Assembly: GCA_947644715.1 (NCBI GenBank)
Contig: CANSAP010000008.1
Span: 1 to 64,000 of the forward strand
From: an uncultured Bacteroidales bacterium
GTDB taxonomy: Bacteria; Bacteroidota; Bacteroidia; Bacteroidales; Muribaculaceae
Direction: 5' to 3'
Length of the DNA stretch: 64,000 nt
The notes below the pieces were generated by a model. The model did no database searches. It saw nothing but the letters and a program-made list of their open reading frames with translations, and had not been told where the DNA came from. Every line of letters starts with the position of its first letter. The stretch's first letter is position 1. This document shows positions 1 to 7,144 of this stretch, piece after piece. A program made the position numbers and the translations under genes.

Positions 1-127
1 CATGTGATATTTCTTAAACATATTAACAAATTCAAAAAGTCAAGATGACTTCACAATCTCAGAGCCTGCATCAGCTCGATAATTTGTTAATTCGGTTTAA
101 TCAAGACAGGCTATCAGTTATTTTTCG

Positions 128-136
128 TAATTTTGC
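128..136 (+). promoter_or_regulatory. Putative -7 box for the AraC-family gene
   Basis: TAATTTTGC fits the Bacteroidetes -7 consensus TAnnTTTGc and lies about 20 bp upstream of the ATG at 155. No good TTTG -33 box is seen at the expected distance (104-107 reads AGAC), so the promoter may be weak or activator-dependent. The rest of positions 1-154 is AT-rich and I see nothing else in it. Confidence 0.45.
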
Positions 137-154
137 ACATCATGAGAACTATAT

Positions 155-976
155 ATGGATAGACTGAAAGTATTTGAATATCCCAATATTTATATTGCTA
201 ATTATAGCACTGACAATCGCGCCTGCGCTCACAGCTGTCGCGAACACACGCTCATATACGTTTTATCCGGTCGGTTGGAAATATCCGAGGGTGACATCAA
301 AACCAATTTGGAGCCGGGGCAAGTGGCTTTCATGCGTCGCGACCACAGGCTTCAAATGGAAAAGCGGGCGCACGATGGCTCCCCTTACAACTCTATCGTG
401 CTCAAGTTTTCCAGAGACTTCTTGCGGAATACTTATCAGAAGCTACCCTCAGGCAAACTGCCTCAGGCTGCCATTCGTTCAAAAAGCAGCTTGATGGTAA
501 TGGAAAGCGAGAGATCGGCTCTCAAAAAGCTGCTGGAATCAGTGCTACCATATTTTGAGACTGATTCAAAACCTACGGAACAGGAACTTAATGCACGGAT
601 GGAAGAGGCTCTGATGGTTGTTCTATCTACTGACGAGAATCTTTACGCGTCTCTCTTCGACTTCATTGACCCATGGAAAATCGATATTATCGACTTCATG
701 AACCGAAACTACATGCAAGACATGTCACTGGAAGAAATCGCTTATTACACCGGTCGCAGTCTCTCAACCTTCAAGCGTGATTTCAAGAAATGCAGCTCTC
801 TGACGCCTCAGAAATGGATTATCCGCCGAAGGCTGCAAGCAGCCCACAATCTGATAGCTTCCGGCAACAAAAACATTTCTGAAATCTGCTTCGACGTAGG
901 CTTCAAAAATCTTTCACACTTCTCGCGCATCTATAAAGATACGTATGGAGTCTCTCCATCACTGGCAAATCAGTAA
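155..976 (+). CDS. AraC-family transcriptional regulator
   Basis: This 273-residue protein is a one-component transcription factor. The N-terminal part (about 1-165) resembles a cupin-like AraC sensor domain, with a GDIKTNLEPGQVAFMRR stretch typical of such ligand-binding barrels. The C-terminal 95 residues hold the double helix-turn-helix: a first helix pair around MSLEEIAYYTGRSLSTFKRD and the signature FDVGFKNLSHFSRIYKDTYG near the end. The gene is monocistronic and ends at a strong terminator shared with the convergent rprY. The ligand and target genes cannot be told from sequence. It could control the neighbouring two-component system or something distant. Confidence 0.85.
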   Translation: MDRLKVFEYPNIYIANYSTDNRACAHSCREHTLIYVLSGRLEISEGDIKTNLEPGQVAFMRRDHRLQMEKRAHDGSPYNSIVLKFSRDFLRNTYQKLPSGKLPQAAIRSKSSLMVMESERSALKKLLESVLPYFETDSKPTEQELNARMEEALMVVLSTDENLYASLFDFIDPWKIDIIDFMNRNYMQDMSLEEIAYYTGRSLSTFKRDFKKCSSLTPQKWIIRRRLQAAHNLIASGNKNISEICFDVGFKNLSHFSRIYKDTYGVSPSLANQ

Positions 977-989
977 TCTCTATATACGG

Positions 990-1027
990 TTACGGCTCAA
1001 TCTGCGCGAAGACAGATTGAGCCGTAA
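990..1027. terminator. Bidirectional terminator between the AraC gene and rprY
   Basis: A perfect 15-bp inverted repeat (TTACGGCTCAATCTG at 990-1004 and its complement at 1013-1027) surrounds an 8-nt loop, exactly between two convergent genes. The stem is long and GC-balanced. No long T-run follows on either side. Confidence 0.7.
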
Positions 1028-1049
1028 ATGTGTGGGGAAGCGACGTGCA

Positions 1050-1751
1050 TCAATCCACTGAAGGAGCAATGAGCTTATAGCCCTTGCCATGGATATTGAT
1101 AATCTCGATGTCGGGGTCATCCTTCAGCAGCTTACGCAGCTTGGTGATGTAGACATCCATCGAACGGGCGTTAAAATAATTGTCATCCACCCAAATGCTC
1201 TTCAAAGCATAGTTGCGCTCCAGCACTTCATTCAGATGCTGGCAAAGCAACGTGAGCAGATCGCTCTCCTTGGTTGTCAATTTCTTGCTGATGCCATCGT
1301 CGGTAGTAAGCGTCTGTTTCTGAGTGTCAAACATGAACCGACCGAGCCTGTACATTGTAATCTCCTTGTCCTTCTTGCCGCGCACACGACGCAGGATGGC
1401 ACTGATGCGGCTGACCAGCTCCTCCATGCTGAAAGGCTTCGTAATGTAGTCATCAGCACCAAGCTTGAAGCCCTCAAGCACATCTTCCTTCATGTTCTTT
1501 GCCGTGAGGAACACAATGGGCACCTCAGCTCCGGCCGCGCGAATCTCCTGAGCAAGGGTAAAACCATCCTTCTTAGGCATCATCACGTCAAGCACACAGA
1601 AATCATATCTTCCCTTCAGAAAGGCCTTATATCCCTTGTCTCCGTCAGGCATAAGATCCACCGCATAGCCTTTGGCCATAAGGAACTCTCGCAGGAGCAT
1701 GCCGAGATTCTCGTCATCCTCACAGAGCAGAATTTTCAATTTGTCGTCCAT
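1050..1751 (-). CDS. rprY: OmpR/PhoB-family response regulator, RprY-like
   Basis: The protein (233 residues) has a receiver domain with the acidic pocket EDD (11-13), the phospho-acceptor Asp55 in VLDVMMPKKDG, and the conserved Lys in DYITKPFSMEEL. A winged-helix DNA-binding domain follows, ending NIHGKGYKLI. The sequence closely matches what I remember of Bacteroides RprY, which was described with the kinase RprX in Bacteroides fragilis. The gene lies 34 bp downstream of the kinase gene on the same strand, so the pair is surely cotranscribed. The regulon is not visible here. Confidence 0.88.
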   Translation of the reverse strand: MDDKLKILLCEDDENLGMLLREFLMAKGYAVDLMPDGDKGYKAFLKGRYDFCVLDVMMPKKDGFTLAQEIRAAGAEVPIVFLTAKNMKEDVLEGFKLGADDYITKPFSMEELVSRISAILRRVRGKKDKEITMYRLGRFMFDTQKQTLTTDDGISKKLTTKESDLLTLLCQHLNEVLERNYALKSIWVDDNYFNARSMDVYITKLRKLLKDDPDIEIINIHGKGYKLIAPSVD

Positions 1752-1785
1752 AGTTGTATCTGTTTTTAAGTTATTATTCTTTTAA

Positions 1786-3243
1786 TTATTCCTCAACCGC
1801 AAGCGGGAGTGTTATTATGAATGTTGTTCCGGCACCGGGGACACTTTCGGCCTTCACGCTGCCATGAAATGACTCAATAAGCTTTCCGACATAGGCCAGG
1901 CCGAGCCCGAATCCCTTCACATCATGACGATTACCGGTGGGGACACGATAGAACCTGTCGAAGATTCTTTTCAAGTGCTCCTTACGTATCCCTATACCAT
2001 TGTCGCTGATGCGAATCTCGAGTTTGGAGCCCGAAGGATTAAACGTCAAAATCTTTAACTCGGGATCCACATCCTCCCGGCGATATTTTATCGCGTTGTC
2101 CAGCAGATTAAACAGCACATTAGTGAAATGCATCTCATCCACATATATCAGGGCATTCATGGCATCGAGCTTCATATCAAGCTTGCCGCCAAATTTCTCC
2201 ACTTTGATTTTGAAGGTATTAACCACCTGAGCTATTACGGCGTTTGCATCCACTTCAGTAAACTTCAGGTTCGGGCCACGTCCGTCAAACATTGACATCT
2301 GGAGCACCTTCTCAACCTGAAAACGCAGTCGCTTTGACTCATCCGTAATCACGCCGGCCAAATGAGCCAGCATCGCCGGAGATTTCCTCACGGAATCATC
2401 GGCCAACATCTGGCCGGCCAAAGAAATCGTGGATATGGGAGTTTTATACTCATGCGTCATATTATTTATGAAGTCGGTCTTCATCTCCGTCAGGCGCTTC
2501 TGTCGGAAAGCAATCACGATTGTATAGACGAAGACGAGCAGAAGAATCAGTGTCAGGGCAAGGGTCGGAATCAACCAACGAACTGAGTGATAGATATAAT
2601 CCCCCTTGGTCGGGAAGTAAACCTTAAGGTAATAGAATGTGCGGCTCGCAGGGAACAGCACTTGAGAATACATCTCACTCTCGCGGTCGGATGGTATCTG
2701 ACCCGAAGTATAAATCAGAGCATGGCCGGAAGTAGTCACCCGGAAGTCAAACGGAAGAGTGATTCCCTGTTCGGCGAGTTTCTGCTTGAGAATAGAACGC
2801 AGCTCGCTGGAATCGGCTCGCTCCAAGGCCGGGCGATGCTCTCCCTCACGCATTATATTGAGAATCACTTCATTAAGCAATTCCTTTTGATAGAGATATT
2901 GACGACGAATCGTCTGCTGCATCAGCTTATACCGGTGATCCAATCCTCCGGCTGAGTTATCAATTATGGGTCGCGGTGTTTCATCATACAATGAATCTGA
3001 CGCAGTCGGGAAGAATGCAGCCTCAATGTCCTGCATCTCCTCAATATCCTGTTCCAGATAGTGCAGCGTCTCCATCCTTTCAAGCTCGCCGGCAACCCCG
3101 TATAAAGCGCGCCGGGCATTCTCATCGAACTGCTCGGAACGCATACGCGTCATCTTGTCCATATACATAATCTGTATATAGATCAGGCCGCCGAAAGTGA
3201 TGGCCATTACTATGGTGAGCAACCAGATTGTAGACTTCTTCAT
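1786..3243 (-). CDS. rprX: Sensor histidine kinase, RprX-like
   Basis: This 485-residue membrane kinase has an N-terminal transmembrane helix (about 5-26), a periplasmic sensor region of some 190 residues, and a second helix (around 222-245). The dimerisation/phospho-acceptor domain has His264 in NMTHEYKTP. The HATPase domain shows N, G1 and G2 boxes (NLLDNAIKY, ISDNGIGI, GFGLGLAYV). It should phosphorylate the regulator encoded immediately downstream. A good divergent promoter lies at 3443-3475, giving a leader of roughly 190 nt. The sensed signal is unknown, and the periplasmic domain shows no motif I recognise. Confidence 0.88.
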   Translation of the reverse strand: MKKSTIWLLTIVMAITFGGLIYIQIMYMDKMTRMRSEQFDENARRALYGVAGELERMETLHYLEQDIEEMQDIEAAFFPTASDSLYDETPRPIIDNSAGGLDHRYKLMQQTIRRQYLYQKELLNEVILNIMREGEHRPALERADSSELRSILKQKLAEQGITLPFDFRVTTSGHALIYTSGQIPSDRESEMYSQVLFPASRTFYYLKVYFPTKGDYIYHSVRWLIPTLALTLILLLVFVYTIVIAFRQKRLTEMKTDFINNMTHEYKTPISTISLAGQMLADDSVRKSPAMLAHLAGVITDESKRLRFQVEKVLQMSMFDGRGPNLKFTEVDANAVIAQVVNTFKIKVEKFGGKLDMKLDAMNALIYVDEMHFTNVLFNLLDNAIKYRREDVDPELKILTFNPSGSKLEIRISDNGIGIRKEHLKRIFDRFYRVPTGNRHDVKGFGLGLAYVGKLIESFHGSVKAESVPGAGTTFIITLPLAVEE

Positions 3244-3429
3244 TTCTGTAATACGGATGAAGGTTCACCCGGGAATGTAATCTCTCCCCTAAAGCCGGGA
3301 GATTTTTACCTATTTAACAATATTATGGCAATATTAGTTTACTTTGAAGTTAGTTAATGCGGGACGACATTTTGATTTCGCGAAGTCCTCAGTCGGGACA
3401 AGGGAAAGTATGATGAGTCTTCCCGAATT

Positions 3430-3468
3430 TTAACATTCAAGTGCAAAATTAACATTTAAGTGTGAAAA
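3430..3468. repeat. Near-tandem ~19-bp repeat in the rprX promoter
   Basis: TTAACATTCAAGTGCAAAA (3430-3448) is followed directly by TTAACATTTAAGTGTGAAAA (3449-3468). The two copies differ at a few positions. The first contains half of the predicted minus-strand -7 box, so a protein bound here would control rprXY. The role is inferred from position only. Confidence 0.55.
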
Positions 3469-3475
3469 TAGCAAA
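3443..3475 (-). promoter_or_regulatory. Promoter for rprXY
   Basis: On the minus strand TAATTTTGC (3451 to 3443) is preceded, after 20 bp, by TTTG (3475 to 3472). This is an exact match to the Bacteroidetes primary sigma factor consensus. Confidence 0.65.
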
Positions 3476-3490
3476 AGTCAGAGGGCAAAA

Positions 3491-3523
3491 TTTTTAAGGT
3501 AGTAAAAAAATCTCTAACTTTGC
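3491..3523 (+). promoter_or_regulatory. Promoter for the purF-like gene
   Basis: TAACTTTGC at 3515-3523 is a consensus -7 box. The -33 position 20 bp upstream reads TTTT instead of TTTG. The predicted leader is about 100 nt. Confidence 0.6.
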
Positions 3524-3629
3524 ACTTTCATTTCGGCTCACAAACTTGGCTAATCAGCCCGCAAATGAGGCCATTTGTCAAGCTCGAGTCGGTTGCTTAC
3601 TCATCTTAAAGTAAAAAAGACATTACATT

Positions 3630-5036
3630 ATGGGTGGATTTTTTGGCACTGTGCAGAAAAACAGTGTAGTGACTGACCTTTTTTATGGCACAGACTATCA
3701 CTCACATCTCGGCACCAAGCGTGGCGGCATGGCCACTTACGACTCCGAAAATGGTTTTGTGCGCAGCATTCACAGCCTTGAAAATTCTTATTTCCGCACG
3801 AAATTTGAACCGACACTCTCTCGCTTTTCCGGCAATGCCGGCATCGGCGTCATCAGCGACAATGACTCGCAGCCGATTGTTGTAAACTCAAAGGTTGGCA
3901 AATTTGCAATCGTCACGGTAGCAAAAATCGCCAACATGCAGCAGCTTGAAAACGAACTGCTCGATGAGGGGGTGCACTTTGCCGAGCTCAGCAGTGGCAA
4001 AACCAATCCCACCGAACTGATTGCCACCATCATAGCCGGTGGCACAGACATAGCCGACGGCATACGCCGCGTGCAAGAGCGTGTTAAAGGCTCTGTTTCA
4101 ATGCTTTTGCTCACTCCTGACGGCATCATTGCCGCACGCGACAAATGGGGACGCACCCCTATCGTAATCGGCTCCAAGCCTGAGGGCTATGCAGCAGTCA
4201 GCGAAACAGCCTCACTCCCGAATCTCGGATTCAAGGAGGAACGAGACTTGGGTCCCGGAGAAGTAGTACACATTACCGCCGATGGAATCACCACTCTTCT
4301 TCCTCCGCGAAAGGAAATGCAAGTCTGCTCTTTCCTGTGGGTTTACTACGGATTTCCGGTCTCATCTTATGAAGGGCGTAATGTGGAAGACGTGCGCTTC
4401 CGCAGCGGATATCTTATGGGCGAAAAGGATGAAACAGAAGTTGACTGCGTCTGCGGCATTCCCGATTCAGGCGTAGGCATGGCTCTTGGTTACGCCGAAG
4501 GCAAAGGGGTGCCTTACCACAGAGCGGTTGCAAAATACACCCCCACCTGGCCCCGCTCCTTCACTCCGGGGCGTCAGGAACTGCGCAACCTTGTAGCAAA
4601 AATGAAGCTCATTCCCAACCGGGCTATGCTCGACGGGCATCGCATCGCTTTCTGCGACGACTCAATTGTGCGTGGCACTCAGTTGAAGGACAATGTTGAA
4701 ATGTTGTATCAATATGGAGCCAAAGAGGTGCACATCCGCATCGCCTGTCCGCCGCTTATCTACGGATGCCCCTTCATAGGATTCACATCATCAAAAAGCG
4801 ACATGGAGCTGATTACCCGCCGAATCATCAAGGACATCGAAGGGGATGAGAACAAGAATCTCGAATTATATGCAACAACCGGCACACCTCAATACAAAGC
4901 TATGGTAGCCAAAATAGCAGAACAATTCGGCATTGACTCGCTGCGCTTCAGCACTATTGAAGATCTGATTGAAGCCATCGGCCTGCCCAAGTGTAAAGTC
5001 TGCACCCACTGCTTCGACGGCTCCTCCTGCTTCTGA
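3630..5036 (+). CDS. PurF paralogue without the glutaminase nucleophile
   Basis: This 468-residue protein has the fold of glutamine PRPP amidotransferase, but the residue after the initiator Met, normally the catalytic Cys, is Gly (MGGFFGTV). The usual glutamine-site Arg and Asn-Gly motifs are also absent. The phosphoribosyltransferase half is intact, with PRPP loop DDSIVRGT at 343-350. Cysteines in CSFLWVYYGFP, CPPLIYGCPF and the tail KCKVCTHCFDGSSCF resemble the Fe-S ligands of Bacillus-type PurF. From memory, Bacteroides species carry the same Cys-less paralogue. A canonical purF lies at 57014-58882. It could be an ammonia-dependent phosphoribosyltransferase, a regulatory partner of PurF, or an enzyme with a new substrate. 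Confidence 0.82.
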   Translation: MGGFFGTVQKNSVVTDLFYGTDYHSHLGTKRGGMATYDSENGFVRSIHSLENSYFRTKFEPTLSRFSGNAGIGVISDNDSQPIVVNSKVGKFAIVTVAKIANMQQLENELLDEGVHFAELSSGKTNPTELIATIIAGGTDIADGIRRVQERVKGSVSMLLLTPDGIIAARDKWGRTPIVIGSKPEGYAAVSETASLPNLGFKEERDLGPGEVVHITADGITTLLPPRKEMQVCSFLWVYYGFPVSSYEGRNVEDVRFRSGYLMGEKDETEVDCVCGIPDSGVGMALGYAEGKGVPYHRAVAKYTPTWPRSFTPGRQELRNLVAKMKLIPNRAMLDGHRIAFCDDSIVRGTQLKDNVEMLYQYGAKEVHIRIACPPLIYGCPFIGFTSSKSDMELITRRIIKDIEGDENKNLELYATTGTPQYKAMVAKIAEQFGIDSLRFSTIEDLIEAIGLPKCKVCTHCFDGSSCF

Positions 5037-5083
5037 CATTTCAACAATCCCCGCTCCCGAAGCGCAAGATAACACAAGCATTC

Positions 5084-5115
5084 AACTTCAGCCCGCAAAA
5101 AAGCGGGCTGAAGTT
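5084..5115. terminator. Terminator after the purF-like gene
   Basis: A perfect 13-bp stem (AACTTCAGCCCGC at 5084-5096, complement at 5103-5115) with an A6 loop is followed by TTGTTATT. It starts 47 bp after the stop codon. The A6 before the second arm also makes it plausible on the minus strand. Confidence 0.8.
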
Positions 5116-5146
5116 TGTTATTATGCCGATTAATGAGTAATTTTGC
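5114..5146 (+). promoter_or_regulatory. Promoter for proS
   Basis: TTTG (5114-5117), a 20-bp spacer and TAATTTTGC (5138-5146) match the Bacteroidetes consensus exactly. It abuts the preceding terminator. Transcription would start near 5152 and give proS a leader of about 245 nt, unusually long for this window. Confidence 0.7.
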
Positions 5147-5255
5147 ACTGTAATTTGCCCTGACGGGCGGGGCTGATTATTCTCCATTTCCCGGGCTGCC
5201 AATGCAGACTTTAATTGCGGTTCATCTCATCCGAATTTTTGCCTGCATCCAAGCC

Positions 5256-5359
5256 TTAGAAACTGTTTGAACTTCAATGGTTTTAGCACTTAGAGAGAAT
5301 CAATCACAACACAAATAAGCTCGAATTAACATTCGAGCTTAAATCCAAACACACTCTTA
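5256..5359 (+). repeat. Degenerate palindromic element in the proS leader
   Basis: The left end reads TTAGAAACTGTTTGAA, the terminal motif of the 12034-12218 element. The right end reads CACACTCTTA, the terminal motif of the 31323 and 55507 elements. Between them lies a perfect 10-bp hairpin (5317-5340, arms AAGCTCGAAT and ATTCGAGCTT, loop TAAC). It looks like a decayed or composite member of these families. The remaining leader (5147-5397) holds no gene. Confidence 0.45.
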
Positions 5360-5397
5360 ACGCCCGCTTGATTACTAAAAAACAAAACAAATTCATA

Positions 5398-6879
5398 ATG
5401 GCTAAGGAACTTAAGAATCTTACCAAACGCAGTGAGAATTATTCGCAGTGGTATAACGAGCTGGTCGTGAAAGCTGACCTGGCCGAACAGAGCGCAGTGC
5501 GCGGTTGCATGGTCATCAAGCCTTACGGCTATGCCATTTGGGAAAAAATGCAGCGCACACTGGATGCCATGTTCAAAGAAACAGGTGTCCAAAACGCATA
5601 CTTCCCTCTTCTGATTCCGAAGTCATATCTCTGCCGCGAGGCTGAACACGTAGAGGGCTTCGCCAAAGAGTGTGCGGTTGTAACCCACTACCGTCTCAAA
5701 AATGACCCGGAAGGCAACGGAGTTGTAGTCGACCCTGAAGCTCGCCTCGAGGAGGAACTCATCGTTCGTCCCACTTCCGAGACTATCATTTGGGGCACCT
5801 ACAAGAATTGGATTCACTCTTACCGCGACCTGCCCCTGCTCATCAACCAGTGGGCCAACGTAATGCGTTGGGAGATGCGCACCCGCATGTTCCTGCGCAC
5901 AGCTGAGTTTCTTTGGCAAGAGGGCCACACTGCCCACGCTACGGCAAAAGAGGCGGAAGACCGCACTGTTCAGATGATTAACGTCTATGCTGATTTCGCA
6001 CGCAAATATATGGCACTCCCGGTTGTTGTCGGTGTAAAGAGCGAAACTGAACGCTTTGCGGGCGCTCTGAACACCTACACCATCGAGGCTATGATGCAGG
6101 ATGGCAAAGCACTCCAGAGCGGCACCTCTCACTTCCTGGGTCAGAACTTCGCAAAGGCTTTCGACGTGACATTCATCAATAAAGAAAATCAGGCTGAGTA
6201 TGTATGGGCTTCCTCTTGGGGCGTATCCACCCGCCTGATGGGTGCTCTGATAATGGCCCACTCCGATGATAACGGCCTCGTGCTCCCCCCGCACCTCGCT
6301 CCTATTCAGGTGGTGATTGTGCCCATTTATAAGAACGACGAGCAGCTGGCTGCCATCTCAGAGAAGATTCAGCCCGTCATTAACGAACTGAAGAGCCTCG
6401 GCATCAGCGTAAAATATGATGATGCTGACAACCGCCGCCCCGGCTTCAAATTCGCCGACTATGAGCTGAAAGGTGTGCCCGTACGCCTCGCTGTCGGCGC
6501 CCGCGACCTGGAGAATGGCACAGTGGAACTCATGCGCCGTGACACACTTGAAAAGGAAACCCTCCCCATCGAAGGAATTGCCGCTCACATCAACTCTCTG
6601 CTCGAAGAGATTCAGCAAAACATCTATGACAAGGCTCTCGCCCGCCAAAAGGAAATGACCTACGAGGTAAATTCCTACGATGAATTCAAGGAGAAAATCG
6701 AAGCGGGTGGCTTTATGCTCTGCCACTGGGACGGCACTCCTGAAACCGAAGCCCGCATCAAGGAAGAGACTAAAGCAACCATTCGCTGCATACCTTTGGA
6801 TGGCGACACCACCCCCGGCGTCTGCATGGTCACCGGCAAGCCCTCCAAGCAGCGTGTCGTGATTGCCCGCTCATATTAA
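5398..6879 (+). CDS. proS: Prolyl-tRNA synthetase
   Basis: ProRS charges tRNA-Pro with proline in the cytosol. The 493-residue form without the bacterial editing insertion, with a C-terminal extension ending in RSY, is the archaeal/eukaryotic-like class found in Bacteroidetes. Class II signatures are visible: [10 protein letters not shown] (motif 2 region), [19 protein letters not shown] and [19 protein letters not shown] (motif 3). I chose the ATG at 5398 ([11 protein letters not shown]); an in-frame upstream extension to 5368 is non-conserved leader. A terminator follows at 6889-6917. Confidence 0.93.
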   Translation: MAKELKNLTKRSENYSQWYNELVVKADLAEQSAVRGCMVIKPYGYAIWEKMQRTLDAMFKETGVQNAYFPLLIPKSYLCREAEHVEGFAKECAVVTHYRLKNDPEGNGVVVDPEARLEEELIVRPTSETIIWGTYKNWIHSYRDLPLLINQWANVMRWEMRTRMFLRTAEFLWQEGHTAHATAKEAEDRTVQMINVYADFARKYMALPVVVGVKSETERFAGALNTYTIEAMMQDGKALQSGTSHFLGQNFAKAFDVTFINKENQAEYVWASSWGVSTRLMGALIMAHSDDNGLVLPPHLAPIQVVIVPIYKNDEQLAAISEKIQPVINELKSLGISVKYDDADNRRPGFKFADYELKGVPVRLAVGARDLENGTVELMRRDTLEKETLPIEGIAAHINSLLEEIQQNIYDKALARQKEMTYEVNSYDEFKEKIEAGGFMLCHWDGTPETEARIKEETKATIRCIPLDGDTTPGVCMVTGKPSKQRVVIARSY

Positions 6880-6888
6880 TATTTCCCG

Positions 6889-6917
6889 GGGAGAGTGCTG
6901 ACTGTCAGCACTCTCCC
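6889..6917 (+). terminator. Terminator after proS
   Basis: A perfect 14-bp inverted repeat (GGGAGAGTGCTGAC at 6889-6902, complement at 6904-6917) has a one-base centre, so the real loop would open a few pairs. It lies 10 bp after the stop codon and is followed only by a C/T-rich stretch. Confidence 0.7.
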
Positions 6918-6945
6918 TCCACTACTCATAATCTCTGCTCAATCA

Positions 6946-7030
6946 AGAAACTGCTTGAGTGTGTGCTTGGATTTCAATGGTAAATCCATCAAAAACACCT
7001 CTCAAAATTTCATTAACCCGAACAGTTTCT
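6946..7030. repeat. Short palindromic element upstream of the DPP-IV gene
   Basis: An 85-bp segment is bounded by AGAAACTG (6946-6953) and its complement CAGTTTCT (7023-7030). Its reverse complement contains AATTTTGAGAGGTGTTTTTG, nearly the same as the inner arm of the 12034-12218 element (AATTTTGAGAGATGTTTTTG). It is therefore a shortened member of that family without the central core. It lies 115 bp upstream of the next start codon. The rest of 6918-7144 shows no clear promoter. Confidence 0.55.
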
Positions 7031-7144
7031 AAAACACTACGAATCTATCGGAACATGGAACAACTGCAATCCACTATGATTCAACCATGTTCATTACATC
7101 AAACTCGGTTTATTTCCAACATACCCTAAACAGCTCTCTAATTC

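Larger units (their letters stand above)
3244..3629. other. Divergent regulatory region between rprX and the purF-like gene
   Basis: This 386-bp AT-rich gap has no gene. It holds back-to-back promoters (minus strand 3443-3475, plus strand 3491-3523) and a near-tandem repeat of about 19 bp at 3430-3468 that overlaps the minus-strand -7 box. Closer to rprX there are two CAATATTA copies (around 3317-3340). I see no terminator and no small reading frame worth calling. Confidence 0.6.

Noticed and set aside
1089-1769. A 226-residue open frame antisense to rprY
   Set aside because: rprY is certain from its receiver and winged-helix motifs; the antisense frame shows no motif and no promoter.
5147-5397. 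T-box or other amino-acid riboswitch in the proS leader
   Set aside because: The long leader is tempting, but I find no T-box sequence (AGGGUGGNACCGCG-like) and T-boxes are not known from Bacteroidetes; the repeats there fit the palindromic element families.
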